A stretch of DNA of 64,000 nucleotides from Scleromitrula shiraiana. Taxonomy: Eukaryota; Ascomycota; Leotiomycetes; Helotiales; Sclerotiniaceae. The first letter of the stretch is position 1. Every line of letters begins with the position of its first letter. The position numbers and the translations under genes were made by a program. The stretch covers positions 1,786,501 through 1,850,500 of the forward strand of contig JABELC010000001.1 of the NCBI GenBank assembly GCA_028455995.1, written 5' to 3'. Below the pieces are notes generated by a model, which was given only the letters and a program-made list of their open reading frames with translations, was not told the origin of the DNA and made no database searches. This document shows, piece after piece, positions 9,481-21,758 of this stretch.

Positions 9481-12400
9481 TTTTAAAATTCGTTTAAATA
9501 TAAGTTATGGATCACTACTATCATACATCAGCTATGGTTTGGATGCCTACCGCTATTTGTCTAGCAGTCTTCAATCGGATAAATAACCTATAAGATGTAT
9601 TGCTGTTCACTTCCTAAAAGTCTCTAAGTTCTCAAGTAAGCAATCATCATTTGCTTATAATGATGTTGCAACGATGTCAGCATCGGGGTACGAGAATGGC
9701 AATAACATGGTTATGATGCAGGCTTCCCGGAGACCCGAAGAATTGATCAAAACATTCAAGAAAAGAAAAAGAATTCAGAACCTAAAATAAAATAAAATCC
9801 TTGGTAGAACACACATACGAGCACCGTTTTGTTTTATTTCTTCATGCTACTACTCTACGGCTCCATATACATCAAAGCCGGTTTCTAGATCAAATCGATG
9901 ACTCTGATGCAGATGGGTATCCTTGATAGATCATCAGCCTGTTCGTACATGACATTAGCGTGTACCGGCATCTATGAGACTGCGCGATGATCGTATTTGA
10001 CAGCGGGTAGGGACATAATGCAGTAGTCTCTCCGAAAGTAAGAACTGGGATACAACTTCCGTACGCCCATCATGGAGAATTTCCTCATCCTTTTGAACAC
10101 GACATAGGTACATTACATTACAGGACAAGACAGGTCAGGACAGAAAAGTCACGACCTCTAACTGCACTGCAATGCACTCAATTGACATCGAAGCGGAAAG
10201 GTTAATGAAAATGGAATCAAGTTCGCGACCTCATGATCTTTTAATAATCAGGGAATGTCATTATCAATCAAATATCTAATAGGTCATTCCAGGTTCCTTC
10301 TATCTTGATCGATGATTTCAGTTTGTCCTCTCTCTCTTTCAGCTTGATTCGCTTCTGTTTTGTGTCAAGTACATCGCCGACCCCGATAATTTTCATTGCG
10401 ATACCATAACACCTACAATACATCACAAGCAAATAGCATTTGGATTATAACATTATGTGACTCGCCTGGCTGTTCCCAAGATCAAGTAATCGGTCCTATC
10501 TTACCTTACGAGTTTCTCATTCAATGTTCAATGTTTGATGTTCATCATTTGTATGAAGTAACCAAATTACGAATTAGGCAGCTTCATTTGAGGGATATGA
10601 ATCCCTCATTAGGTGCGACACCGTCAGACGTCTACATCGAAAAGAGTATCAAACACATTTTTCTTACGCTGTGCTATGCATCTTACCACACACACCTTTT
10701 AAAATACTCTATGAATGAGATTCGAATCTAGTATCAAATCCGCTCGATATGAGTAATTATGAGTGTGAGAGAGCAAGTATACAAGAACCAAAGAAATTCA
10801 TCAACCTCGGCTTGCCGATCGATGATGCAGCCGGCCGCCCGTCAGCCCCTTATGAAACTAATCTACAATAATACACCCTGTTCCCACGCTCTCACTTGTT
10901 CTGATCCATGTTCCCTACATCTCGCGTGGAAGAGTGGATGACACAGAAGTCTGTCGGAAGCAGCCTCATCTTCCCCCCTTAACCTTCCACCACATTTTAT
11001 GGATCCTATCAGATAGGAATGAAATTCGCACGATATGGTTTGTGGAACATCAAACTTTCGAAGCACGACCCGAGCGCACAACCGTTGGTACTACAGTACC
11101 TCTGGTATCCTTGCCCGTTATACTTACCAAACCGCCAGGATGCATTTGGAACTTGGGAAGATCTAGAAGGCTTCTTACCCGTATCCTCTAACTAGGTTAT
11201 TGGGAGAACGGCTCCACCCAAAAAAAGAATATCCCGAAGTTGCCCCCACAAGTTGTAACCTCCCAGACCTTTCCAAATAATTATTCCATGCTCGGAGCCC
11301 CGGGTCCCTGCATCTCAAGTAACCTATAAAGTATTCTACGCTGCCCCCTCGTCCTTCATTTCAAAACACCCTTGTTACATTTTAGCACTTTATGCCCCTG
11401 TACACCTGGACCTCTATCTAGCAAACTAAGGCATCCTAGAGCTAGCTCGATGGTAGAATTCCCATTTGTTCCTTTTTCCTTCCGTAACGCTTCCTTGCCG
11501 CCTTTCATGTGTTCTACCGAGATTTCTAGAAGGAGTGGAAACTTGTGGAACGGTTTCTTACATCCTTTCCAACTTCTTGAGACTTCGTCACGAAATCGAA
11601 TTCAATGTAAGGGTCTTACGTGTTCAGCACCGTTGGGCTTAGGGTTAGGTGGGTGTTGGTTGTGTATGTTTTTGGTAAAATGAGATGCAAGATACGATGT
11701 GTTCATCTCATATTCTTCATGCATCATCAGGGGTTCCCAACTGCTGGGTGACCATGACATACATGCACACTGCACAACAATCTCCGATGCCTCCCTTCAC
11801 AGGTAACCTTAAGCCCTAAAGGTAACTTAGGTAAGGTACCGTACCGTTCAGACGGGAGACGGGGATGAGATCTCCCCGTCTAGAGTACATTTGAATTTTT
11901 CTCGAATCGATCTGGATTCTAGATCCACCCTATCTTAACGGAAAGAAAGGGAATTAGGACTTTATTTCTGCAAACGGATGAAAACTTTGTTACTTCGTTT
12001 TTTCTTCTTTTGAAGATCATCGTCATAGATTGAGATTTTTTTAAAATTCTTACACTACCGACCGGTATATTTCAATGCAAGTTCACTATGATACGCCAAC
12101 CAGGGAAGATGGATGGATTTTGTTAAGTTACCCGACCCAACCAACGAAGCTCACCCGTCAAGCTATGTTTGAAATTTTTTCCCTCTCCTGTTTGTTTCCC
12201 ATTCGATATAATAATCCGAGTATCGTTCCATTCAAAATCACATAATCATACGAGATGATCAGCCTGAGCCTGAATCTCTTCGTATCAAAACCTATCAATT
12301 AATATAGATAGAGATTATTATCAATCACTGCTCATTTCGCATCTTCAGGCTCAAGCAAACGAATCAATACCCTAGACGCTCTAGAATATTCCTCGTCTCA

Positions 12401-14268
12401 TCCATCGGCAATTTTTCCACAATGTTTTTCCCTTTTTCTGTTGAGTATTACTCTATATAGATATGTTCTGAGACCTGTCAAAGCTTATGATCCTACCGTA
12501 TCACCAAACCGGCGGGCCTATACTTCCATCTATAAATGTCTCTCAAGTGCAGTATTAATGTACGTAGGTACGTTGATAACAACCGGAATAATGGTCAACG
12601 AATTCTGGACTGTTGATGATATTAGCGGCCCCAAGATGAAATATAATACAATAGTAGATGGCGGAAACTAAAAACATGTGAATTGGAAGCGATGCTTGAA
12701 ACTATAGCTGATAGCAATAAACGTGTGATGAAACTTTCCTATTGAATACTATAGAAATCTCGAGCTCTAGTAATGATCATAGCGAAAGTGCGACTCAGCA
12801 AGAGCGAGACAGTGAGGCTGCCAAAAAATGCAGGGCTTCGCAGGTAAACGGAGTCGATCACTGAGGAAAGTTGAAGAACGGAGACATGGTTGAAATCTTG
12901 GCGGGTAGGGTGATATGAGCCGGTCCACATGTATGGTATGTATGTAGCTGGGTGACTGGTAGCTGGGTTGCGGGAATAATCTTAATTGGTCCGGGTGGAA
13001 TGTTTGATTGGTTTTTCATTACCCCTGAATGAATTTGACGAACTTTTTTTGACGACTTTGACGACTTTTTTCATCATTTTCCTTCCTTCACCACGTACCA
13101 CTTCAAAGATCCTTCCAGGGCTCGGAGGGGGGGGGTTGAGATGTTTTAGAGGGAGATCAATCAGCTATGAAATTTACATCTTAATCAATCTCATCAAGGA
13201 AAGTCCCACTCTAACGAGTTTAAAACCTTCGTACGTGGAACTGTTTGTAGATCAATCATTTTAATGAATTCATATCCACTTTCATCAACTTTCATATATA
13301 GTATTATTATTATTATTATTATTCCCGTATATGAGATTGGCTATGGAACATTGTACATAAAACTCGATTGAATTGAGTCAAAACTCTCCATATCGTATTA
13401 TTGAAGGTTTACTTTTGCTGAATGTTGGGCCACCATTTGAAGATTTTATGAAGCTTTACTGGCTGAATGTAAGAATAATATGTGAAATGCAACATGTAGT
13501 ATTTTATTGCTGTTCGTTTGTTGGCGAAGTATCTACTAGGTACTTACATAGTAGGTACAGTCATCGCAATGCAGTCGACGCAATGCGGCGTCAGAGTAAC
13601 ATGAAGGCCCAACGAACAACGAAATATCTGTCTGCTGTGTTCGATTCTGATTGAAGATTTCGATTCGAGACGACCCGCAAGATTGGTTTGAATTGATCCA
13701 ATTAGGTATGGGACTTTCAGCCAACCTTTTCCTTATGAACTCACTATGCTTTCGATGTGGCTTGCATCTAATTTTCGCCTCAATTTTGACTTTTCTATGC
13801 GATGTATGCCAGACATTTGCTTTTGAAACATGATGGGTCGGTCTCAAAACCTCTCTCTCTCTAAGAATAGCCTTGATTAGACCTTTAAATTATTCATCGT
13901 AAATCCACTTTCTTCGAAATTCTTTCCAAGCACCAAAAGAAAAGGTTCCAAATTCCCAGAAATCGGTTTCTTACCAATTATACCATGATAATACTTGAGT
14001 AAACCCAGACCATATTCAGGGCACAGCAAGGGTTTTTTGATCACCTTGAAGACTTTCAAAATCCATGTTCAGCCTACCATGAGAAATATATATTTTCTAT
14101 TGATTATTCATGGGTACCTTGGAAAACCACAATAAATCCTTGATAAAACTTTCTAAGGCTGTTTGCTGTTGGTTCCAAAGGTTGTTGTTATTAACTTGAT
14201 ACTAGTATAGGAAACTGTTGGTTAAATAATAAAGCTTGTTAACTTTGAGAAGTTTAGGATGTATGTAA
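9481..14268. other. Long region without a convincing gene
   Basis: Base composition is ordinary again from about 9500, but the open frames are short, often lack ATG, and none gives a recognisable protein or a chain of matching splice sites. Minor features are an (ATT)n run near 13303-13323 and a run of nine G at about 13127-13135. It could contain lineage-specific genes or non-coding transcripts that sequence inspection alone cannot reveal. Confidence 0.5.
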
Positions 14269-14392
14269 AGTATAGTTGTAATTATATAGTTGTAATTATA
14301 TAGTTGTAATTATATAGTTGTAATTATATAGTTGTAATTATATAGCTGTAATTATATAGCTGTAATTACATAGTTATATAGTTGTATAGGGG
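14269..14392. repeat. 14-bp tandem repeat (ATAGTTGTAATTAT)n
   Basis: About five units of ATAGTTGTAATTAT, two variants with GCTG in place of GTTG, and a degenerate end. The variants sit together at one side, as expected for stepwise array growth. Confidence 0.9.
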
Positions 14393-14888
14393 CAGAATAG
14401 ATACTCATGAATAGATAATACTGTGCATCTCGGGCTCGGGAACCTAATAGAAAGAGTAACTCATGGCTTTTTGGCAATGGCAATAATACTACCAGAGTAT
14501 GGATGTATGTATCTATATACGACTTGGTTGAATTTTTCAGCTCCGAGATGAAATCTTGTTCGAAAATCATTAACTAATAATAATTAATAAATCATGTAGA
14601 AGATTTATTATACCTAGGTAAATAAATTCAGAGCATGATACTCTCACAATAATCATTGAATAATAATTCCTTTTTCTATCATATACTATAGATTCAGCGA
14701 TCTAGATGGACTTGCCGTAAAAGCAATAAATACTTGAGTACATTTTTCCATATATGATAGAAATTTGTTGAACTTTTATTTATTAGTATAGTTAAACAGG
14801 GGCATTAAGGGATATTCAAGGATATTTAAAAATATAGAACTAACTTTTGGTTACGAAAAGGGGGTTCAAATGAAGTTATTTTAAACTT

Positions 14889-14935
14889 ACTGAGTTACTG
14901 AGTTACTGTGTTACTGTGTTACTGATAAGTTACTC
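14889..14935. repeat. Short tandem repeat of TTACTG(A/T)G units
   Basis: Five or six copies of a 9-10-base unit based on GTTACTG, with later copies changing GAG to GTG and ending in GATAAG. Confidence 0.8.
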
Positions 14936-15023
14936 AATTATTCAGTATATAGTACGTACAGATACCGTAGATTCTCAGAACAAATATATTTCCTTCTAGA
15001 AACATGCATGGAATTCTCATCTA

Positions 15024-15136
15024 GGTATGGATGTATGGATGTATGGATGTATGGATAGATGGATAGATGGATGAATATATGGATAGATGGATATATGGAT
15101 AGATGAATAGATGGATAGATGAATAGATGGATAGGG
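15024..15136. repeat. Compound ATGGATGT / ATGGATAG repeat
   Basis: About 110 bases of ATGGATGT units passing into ATGGATAG and ATGAATAG units. It is followed by a T-rich tract and a C run at about 15190-15239. Confidence 0.9.
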
Positions 15137-15361
15137 AAAAACTTCTTGATCCTAAATGCCCGTCAAAACATTTATTATTTCTTCTCTTTTCTTTTTTTTT
15201 TTTTCTTTTTTTTTCTTTTCATTCATTTCCCCCCCCCCGGATACGCTATTACTTTAATAGGTAATCTAATAATCTAATAATCTCATATCATCTAATAATG
15301 TTCCTAACATGCTTTGACCTTAAACTTGTTCAATATATAGGTGTAACTTAACAAAATTCAC

Positions 15362-15393
15362 TATACTATACTATACTATACTATACTATACTT
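15362..15393. repeat. (CTATA)n microsatellite
   Basis: About six perfect CTATA units. Confidence 0.9.
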
Positions 15394-15431
15394 TCAGGAC
15401 TAAAGCTAAACGCTCCCCGAGACCATACCTA

Positions 15432-15472
15432 CTTATTAGTACTTATTACTTATTACTTATTACTTATTAGAC
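15432..15472. repeat. (TTATTACTTA)n-like repeat
   Basis: Four to five copies of a TTATTAC/TACTTATTA unit. Confidence 0.8.
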
Positions 15473-15529
15473 TTGAGAAACTTGTCTCGATGCATGCTGA
15501 ACAGTAATAAATACTACACACTTTGAACA

Positions 15530-15573
15530 GAGAGTAGAGTAGAGTAGAGTAGAGTAGAATAGAGTAGAGTAGA
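15530..15573. repeat. (AGAGT)n microsatellite
   Basis: About eight AGAGT units with one AGAAT variant. Confidence 0.9.
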
Positions 15574-17799
15574 CAAACTTCGGTAGATATTATTCATGAA
15601 TCTAGACTATCTATTTCACCAACCTATTAGTAAGTACTAGTAAGTAGAACAACCTAAGTAAAAACACTATAACATTCTAAGAAGAAATTTGGAAAATCTC
15701 AAACCAAAAAAAGTAATTATAGAACCTAATCTAAATAGTCCATCTTATTCAAATAAAAAACAAAAAATAAAAAACAAAAAAACAAAAAAACAAAAATTAA
15801 AAAAATTAAAAATTAAAAATAAAATAAAAAACAAAAAATAAAAACAAAAACGAAATCATAAATTTTTCATTAAATATATCATCAATTATAACATTATTAC
15901 CGGTATTATTATGAACCCCCCCCCCCCCTATGGATGAATGAATGGATAGATGGATGCTTAAGGTTCGTTCGAAGGGATGAGTCTCGCTCATTTCGATTTA
16001 TCTTAATATTATATTATTACCAGTATTATTATTACCAGGGCGGAGCCCAAAAGAATATCTACTCCCTGTCCTTATGGCATGCAATCAATGGTCATATAAG
16101 ACAAAATGAAGCCCCCTTCGCACAAGAAAGAAACTATGAGAAAGATAAAATAAAATATTAATCTTGATATCTCCTGTAAATTCCTCATCCTCCCTCCTCT
16201 TCAGAATCCTTCAAAAGTACAAAAAGTATCTAGTCATCCATCATCCACCATCCATCCATCATCGATCATCTGTCATCAGTCATCAAACTCTCACTCCTTC
16301 TTTCTCTTTCCATAGTCCAATATCTTACAAGCTTAGGAGGGTACCTCTTCTCATACCATCTATAATCGAACATTCAAAACAAGAACAACTTGAAGCAAAC
16401 TTTTCAAATTTACCAAAAAATTCCAACAATAATTCTTTCCTACCGGCGTCAAAAAGTTGACATCCGGCGGCAACAGTTCACGCAAGATCCCTATCGGCTA
16501 GGTACTTCACACGAACCCTGTGCATTAAAGTCACAGCTACCCGGGGTCAACGTTCCAGTGTCTGACCTATTCGCACCGTCGCAGACTTTGTCGCAAAGTT
16601 CTCAGATAGTCAAAGCAACGCAAACTTCATAGAAAGGGAAGAAATTCAATAATACTGGGCAATTTAATCAACTCAAAACCAATCTCTTTCCCTGTTCTTG
16701 ATTCTTAAAACAGAACATAAACTCTCATTCAATAACAATAACAACAACACCACCACCACCACCACCACCACTACTACACATTCATTTTCGAAACTTCTTC
16801 GTTGATTCTAAGGAAGTTCTATTTTTCGATACACACACCACAATCTCTCATTATTTTACCCTTTTTTTAACACCATCAGCCACTTGCTGTACCCCTGGAA
16901 TAGCTTACCCGTAAGCTTCTCTCCTAAGACACTACCGCGGAACCAACCACATATCAACCCTCATCTCCTTACTAAAAAGGAGCCTTGGGAAGTTAACAAG
17001 CCAAAACGTGAGTCAGATTACATCCATGTTTTATTCTTCATTGCTGGGTTTTTAAAATATCATTCTTACTGTGCTATGGTGGTGGCCATACATGGATTTG
17101 GTTTCCAAACCTTTATATATATCTTTCCACATCTCCACCTCATGAAGAAATCTTTTACTGATTGACAATGCTTCTTATTATAGTCTTTAATCATATTTTT
17201 CTCGAGCATGATCAACGCAGAGACTACATCTTGCAACATGGGTCGAGGCGCATATGATACTACTGGTATTAACCCAACCCCCCCTCCACCGAAGGACAAA
17301 TAAATGGTACCCAATCCATCATCACGAATGTCCACGAAATGGCCACGACCATCATAGGGCCTCACGAAGACGCACGATCTGGGCCTGCAACGATCTCAAC
17401 GCTTCATCCCTCGCATACCTAACCTTTTACCTCACGAACCTCGAAACATATCTCTCACACCACTTCCTTTCAAATCTTATTTTTGGCGTCCACTTTTGCG
17501 AAGATCTCATTTTTAATATCTCCAACAATATCATTCTGTATAATATTCTTCCCTACGATCCGCGACGAATTTCCTTTTTCGCGCTGTGTGCGATTCTTCA
17601 CATCATTCCCCATACCATCCTATCTACATTCCAAAATCTCGATAATATCGATCTATCACAATTCTGATTTGGCTCAAAGACACTTATCCTAATTGTAACT
17701 CCTTGCATTTGCAAGAGTTTTACCAAAAAGCGATGGCGGTCTCGATCCACAGTACAACCTGCCTGTCATAAAAGTCTCAGGGTCTTCAACCGCGGTTTT
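15574..17799. other. Low-complexity DNA and a possible unassigned transcript
   Basis: 15750-15930 is dominated by A-rich AAAACAAAAA runs and ends in a C run. From about 16200 the sequence becomes C-rich with ACC repeats (about 16750-16780) and AC-rich segments, typical of fungal 5' leaders. A canonical donor GTGAGT lies near 17009 and a possible acceptor CAACGCAG near 17219, followed by an ATG at 17238 that opens a 21-codon frame starting MGRGAYDTTGI and ending at 17303. That peptide could be an upstream frame or a small gene. I could not connect it to a longer protein, so no gene is called. Confidence 0.35.
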
Positions 17800-18471
17800 A
17801 TGGAATTACACACTTCTGGGGGATTAAGAGAGGGCGTTGCATCTAGACTTGGGCTTGTTGTTCATTCAACATTACATTTCCTTTTTTCTTATTATTTCTT
17901 CCGGTATTCTCTTTGGCTTCGGTGCTCAGACTTGAACTGTATTATCTATTTCTTTCGAATGGTTTGGACAAAAAAGTTGGGATTTACTTGGGACACTAAA
18001 AACATTTGGCTGGTGGGGCTTGCTTTTTGTCTGTTGATATTGGGTTTCTGCGGGCGATTGCATATAGACTTGCTGGATGTATTATTTGTCCCTGTTTTAT
18101 TTGGTGCGTTTTACACTTGTTTTCGGAAAAGACTTTGCCGTTGCTATCGTCCTCGCGGATTGGGCACGGCTTGCATTTTTGTACACGATCGGGTTTTTGG
18201 ATCATTTGATGAACCGGCGGGAATTGTATGTTTATTTCTGGAAGAAAGATCTATTATTACTCTTGTATTCTATCCTATTCTCCAAGTTCTTTTGGGCCTC
18301 TATTGCTTCCATTGTACTGCACAGCGAATTCTTTTGTTTGCGAAAAGAGATAGATCCGGTTGCTCTGCCTTCTTTCTGGGCTGGATCCTGATCGATGAGC
18401 GAGTGATGCGGAGCTGGTCACCATATACCCATCATAGACTGTATGAACGAAACTTTCGCGAGGAAGTTTAA
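17800..18471 (+). CDS. Hypothetical membrane-like protein, uncertain
   Basis: One ATG-started frame of 223 codons, the longest in this 10-kb gene-poor stretch. Two or three hydrophobic segments are visible: IWLVGLAFCLLILGF around residues 67-82, LLDVLFVPVLFGAFY around 90-105, and VFYPILQVLLGLYCF around 155-170. Cysteine and aromatic residues are abundant. A second frame at 18077-18391 also reads like a plausible hydrophobic protein (FLYTIGFLDHL), so the true frame or splicing is unclear and both could be accidental. I do not recognise a family and suggest no function. Transcript evidence would decide it. Confidence 0.25.
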   Translation: MELHTSGGLREGVASRLGLVVHSTLHFLFSYYFFRYSLWLRCSDLNCIIYFFRMVWTKKLGFTWDTKNIWLVGLAFCLLILGFCGRLHIDLLDVLFVPVLFGAFYTCFRKRLCRCYRPRGLGTACIFVHDRVFGSFDEPAGIVCLFLEERSIITLVFYPILQVLLGLYCFHCTAQRILLFAKRDRSGCSAFFLGWILIDERVMRSWSPYTHHRLYERNFREEV

Positions 18472-19550
18472 AAGCAACAGAGCGAGCGAGCAGACTTTTG
18501 ACTTTAGACAGTTTGGCTCTTTTTCTTAAGACCTAATTACAATATCATATCTAATATCTATACCAATTTTCTTACTTTGCCGTGACAAATTCCTGATACA
18601 ACTTGTAGTACAGTATAATCTAAAACTAACAAACCTAGATCTGAATTAGATTCTCCTATGACGATGAAAAAAATCTATTCTGGTCTAGAACGTCTCTTCA
18701 ACCAAAGTAACATATCACATTTCAGCTTGCCGTGGCTTCACACAGTTAGACAAAAAAGTAAACATAGTTTTCCATCCCGATGCATATTTGCGACCCGATT
18801 CCCGAGTCGGCACATAATGGTCCTCGCCCTCGTAAAAAAAGCAATCATAACATGATCAAGTATGGAAATCAAAATCAAATATACATATATATACATATAT
18901 ATACATATATATATCCAGACAATATATTGGCAAGTCAATAATAAGTAATAAACAATTCCTGGTTTAGAAATAGAAATTTCTTAATCGATACATAGATGCA
19001 GTGTACCTCGGTGGATGTATATAGAATGTGATGAGATCTGCAGCGGGTAAAAATACGATCGGAGACGGACGAACATGATTCTGGAAATATGCAAGAGAAG
19101 AGCCACAAAACCGGGTCGTGGGTTTCTTGTTCTGTTTTTGGAATGGGGGGAATGGGGGGGAGAGGGAGGGGTGGGAGAGAAAACGTGGGGTTTGCTCAAG
19201 GTTTGGGGGTGAGTGTAATTTTGGTTAGTTTCGGTTAACGTACAAAAGGGTGTTTCTAGGTTGTCTAAGCTAATCAAGTCAGTACCTATCCAAGAATATC
19301 ATATAGCTTGGAAAACACCACTTACTACACGATATACAACATACACACAACGGCAAAACCGAGTCTCGAAATTTACAGTAGACATTCCAAGTAAGAATAT
19401 ATCTTTATTTCAACGATCAGGTCTCTGTATATCGATATTACCATTCTCCTTCCGCCAGCTCATTCGAAACCCATCAACCCCACTACTACCTTTCATCATC
19501 CACCAACAAGAAGCTACCGTCCTCTACTATTGACAATTTAAAAACTCAAA
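18472..19550. other. Intergenic region upstream of ARPC5
   Basis: No gene seen. It holds a TATATACA repeat at about 18883-18913 and a G-rich patch at about 19145-19180. The last 250 bases form the leader/promoter of the ARPC5 gene. Confidence 0.6.
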
Positions 19551-20245
19551 ATGTCCATCATCCAACAAGTCTCAAATGCCACATTAGGCGACAACTGGCG
19601 CAGAATTGACATTGATGCACTCGATCCAGACTCCTCCACCAACTTCGATGTTTCCACCCTCGCACCGCAATTCCCCCCCGTCTCCGATGCCGAGATTCGC
19701 AATCTTGCTCAGCAGGTTCGACAACTTTTGCGGGGTGGCGACCCAGAGGGCGCTTTGAGAGGGGCTCTTGAGAATGCTCCTTATGGGGGGAGTGAAGCGG
19801 TGAAGGAGATTCATTTGGCTACTGTGGTGGAGGTGTTACAAAGTATTAAGGCCAGCGAGATGACGCCGATGCTGAAGAGGATTATGGGGAGTGAGGGTGG
19901 TGGGGATGTGCTTGATTGTTTGATGAAATATCTGTATGTTTCGGCTCTATTTTGTTTTTCTATTTCTAGCATATATGTGTTTTTCTCTAATTTGGTTGAT
20001 TATATATATACTAATGATACATGGCTGGCAGATACAAAGGCATGACATCTAAAACCTCGGGTACAAGCAAACTCACTCCACAGAGCACAGGGGGATTCTC
20101 GCAGATTGGAGGTGGAAGACCAGGAGCACAAAATGAGAGTAGTGGTGCGGCAATGAGTGTGCTACTTAGCTGGCATGAGAAGGTTGTGGACGTGGCTGGA
20201 CTTGGATGTGTAGGGAGATGCATGACGGATTGGAGAAAGGTATAA
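19551..20245 (+). CDS. ARC15: Arp2/3 complex subunit 5 (p16-Arc)
   Basis: Two exons, 19551-19933 and 20032-20245, with a GTATGT...CAG intron of 98 bases, giving 198 residues. Protein features match ARPC5: an N-terminal WRRIDIDALDPDS segment, the DPEGALRGALENAP helix region, the VKEIHLATVVEVLQSIK helix, and the C-terminal SVLLSWHEKVVDVAGLGCV region. ARPC5 is the smallest subunit of the seven-protein Arp2/3 complex, which nucleates branched actin filaments at endocytic patches and hyphal tips. Fungal forms carry a Gly/Ser-rich linker like the one here (about residues 128-160). The start ATG is preceded by AAA, a good context. Function follows from the family and the assignment is firm. Confidence 0.93.
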
Positions 20246-21758
20246 GGAGAGACAGATTATGGAGTTATGATACCGGGAAGTGATGGGAATATGATGATGT
20301 TGTTGCAAGCTCGGAAGTGGAATGTGAGGACATAACCGAAAATCGGCAGACCCGGGGGAGTGTCTCGGAGCTAAACTGCGGGAGGGGAATGGGTAGATGC
20401 CGAGAAATTGATCACTTTAGAAGCCAAAAGAATGGATGGTATTAACAATCATATGGGTTCTAGATCTTGGCTAATTCCTATACAAACATATTTCACTACA
20501 AGGTTCTGCAGAAACTAGCCGTTCATAATACAGACTCATCCCGCAGGATGTATTCTGTTCTGTCATGACAATTCAAGCCCAAAATCGACACTCTCACCGT
20601 TCAAGTGTCAATGTTTTCATTTCAAGGGTTATCGACCCACAACGGGGCGATCCGAAGGTGCAAAGGCTTTTCAAATTCCACATGAACCTCGTGTTTCCTG
20701 GAGTCAGTCAATAGACCTTTGAAAATTTCACTTTCAATATGCCCAATAGTGGATTTTCTTTTCTTTTTTCTTTTTTCTTTTTTCTTTTTTTTTTTTTTTT
20801 TTTTTTTTTTTCTTCTTTTGAACGTCCCTGGACGTCCCTGAAGGTTCCTGAAGGTTCCTGGACTTGATATTCGAAAAAGTTTTCGATTTTCCAATTGACG
20901 ATACCCGAAAGTGGATAAAGCAAATTAGCTCTGTTGGAATTTGTTCTAGAGTAGGGATTGTTCTTTTTTTTTTTGTATCAAAGCTCATGACAATTTCAGC
21001 CCCGCTTATTGAGAAACAGATCATACGTATGTTGCATCTGTTATCCTGCTGCAGTCTGCTGCAGTCGGCGAGAGGTCCTAGAAAGATGCCAGTGCGATAT
21101 CTCCAATTAAAGACTGTGCCAGTTGTATCATCAAAGATAACTATTTCTGATCTCGCTATCAAATGTCAAGAGTATCAAGCATTGCCATTGTTTAAAAATA
21201 CACCTATATGGGGATGGATTGACTAGAAGTACGCACATGGCAGCTACTTAGGCAAGTTTTTCGATTTATGATACTAATGATAGAAGTGCATGGCTCGCTC
21301 TAGTAGACATTAGAAGTGCATGGCTGACCCCCACGCTATGTCCCAATTACTTTGATGGGATTGTTCTGAAACTGCATGGCAGATCAGTTAGGCTCCGTTG
21401 TCGCTGTTGAAGGTTAGTTTTGATGTGTAGCACTACACCGTAACTTCTAACTTCTACTTTGCCCTCTCCACTACACCAAAGTTTCCAAATTTTGCTACCT
21501 TTCGTTGGAATCTTCATCGGCATTGATTCAGATCAAATAGTATTGGACTCGGGGGAAATATACATATTAAGAATTCTCCCTACGTTACGACTTTTGTATT
21601 GATTTGTATATATTTGCTTCAACTCTCATTGCTACACAGTATTCACCTTGCACTCACTTTCTTTTAAGTTTTCAATGAACGTATACTACCCTCGTTTCAT
21701 CTATACCACAGCTATATATCTTTGTTCCCCATCCTCAATTAGCCAATAAAACCCCACC
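20246..21758. other. Intergenic region with poly-T and a short tandem repeat
   Basis: No convincing gene. A TTTTTC-rich tract ending in about 26 T lies at 20757-20817. It is followed at about 20820-20862 by paired repeats, GGACGTCCCT twice then GAAGGTTCCT twice. The word TAGAAGTGCATGGCT occurs twice near 21272 and 21310. Lysine-rich minus-strand frames here are translations of the T tract. Confidence 0.6.
20820..20862. repeat. Paired 10-bp tandem repeats
   Basis: Two copies of a GGACGTCCCT-type unit followed by two copies of a GAAGGTTCCT-type unit. The two units are themselves related, so this looks like one small diverging array. Confidence 0.75.

Noticed and set aside
10715..10735. GATTCGAATC, resembling a tRNA B-box
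   Set aside because: It is a simple palindrome without a matching A-box or a foldable cloverleaf. I found no tRNA, rRNA or CRISPR array in the window.
10396..11683. Several 60-110-codon plus-strand frames
   Set aside because: No family resemblance, mostly no good ATG start, and no matching splice chain between them.
12441..12671. 76-codon frame with a hydrophobic middle
   Set aside because: Begins with a non-ATG codon and has no recognisable features.
20622..21162. Lys/Glu-rich minus-strand frames
   Set aside because: They are readings through the TTTTC/poly-T tract at 20757-20817 in different frames.
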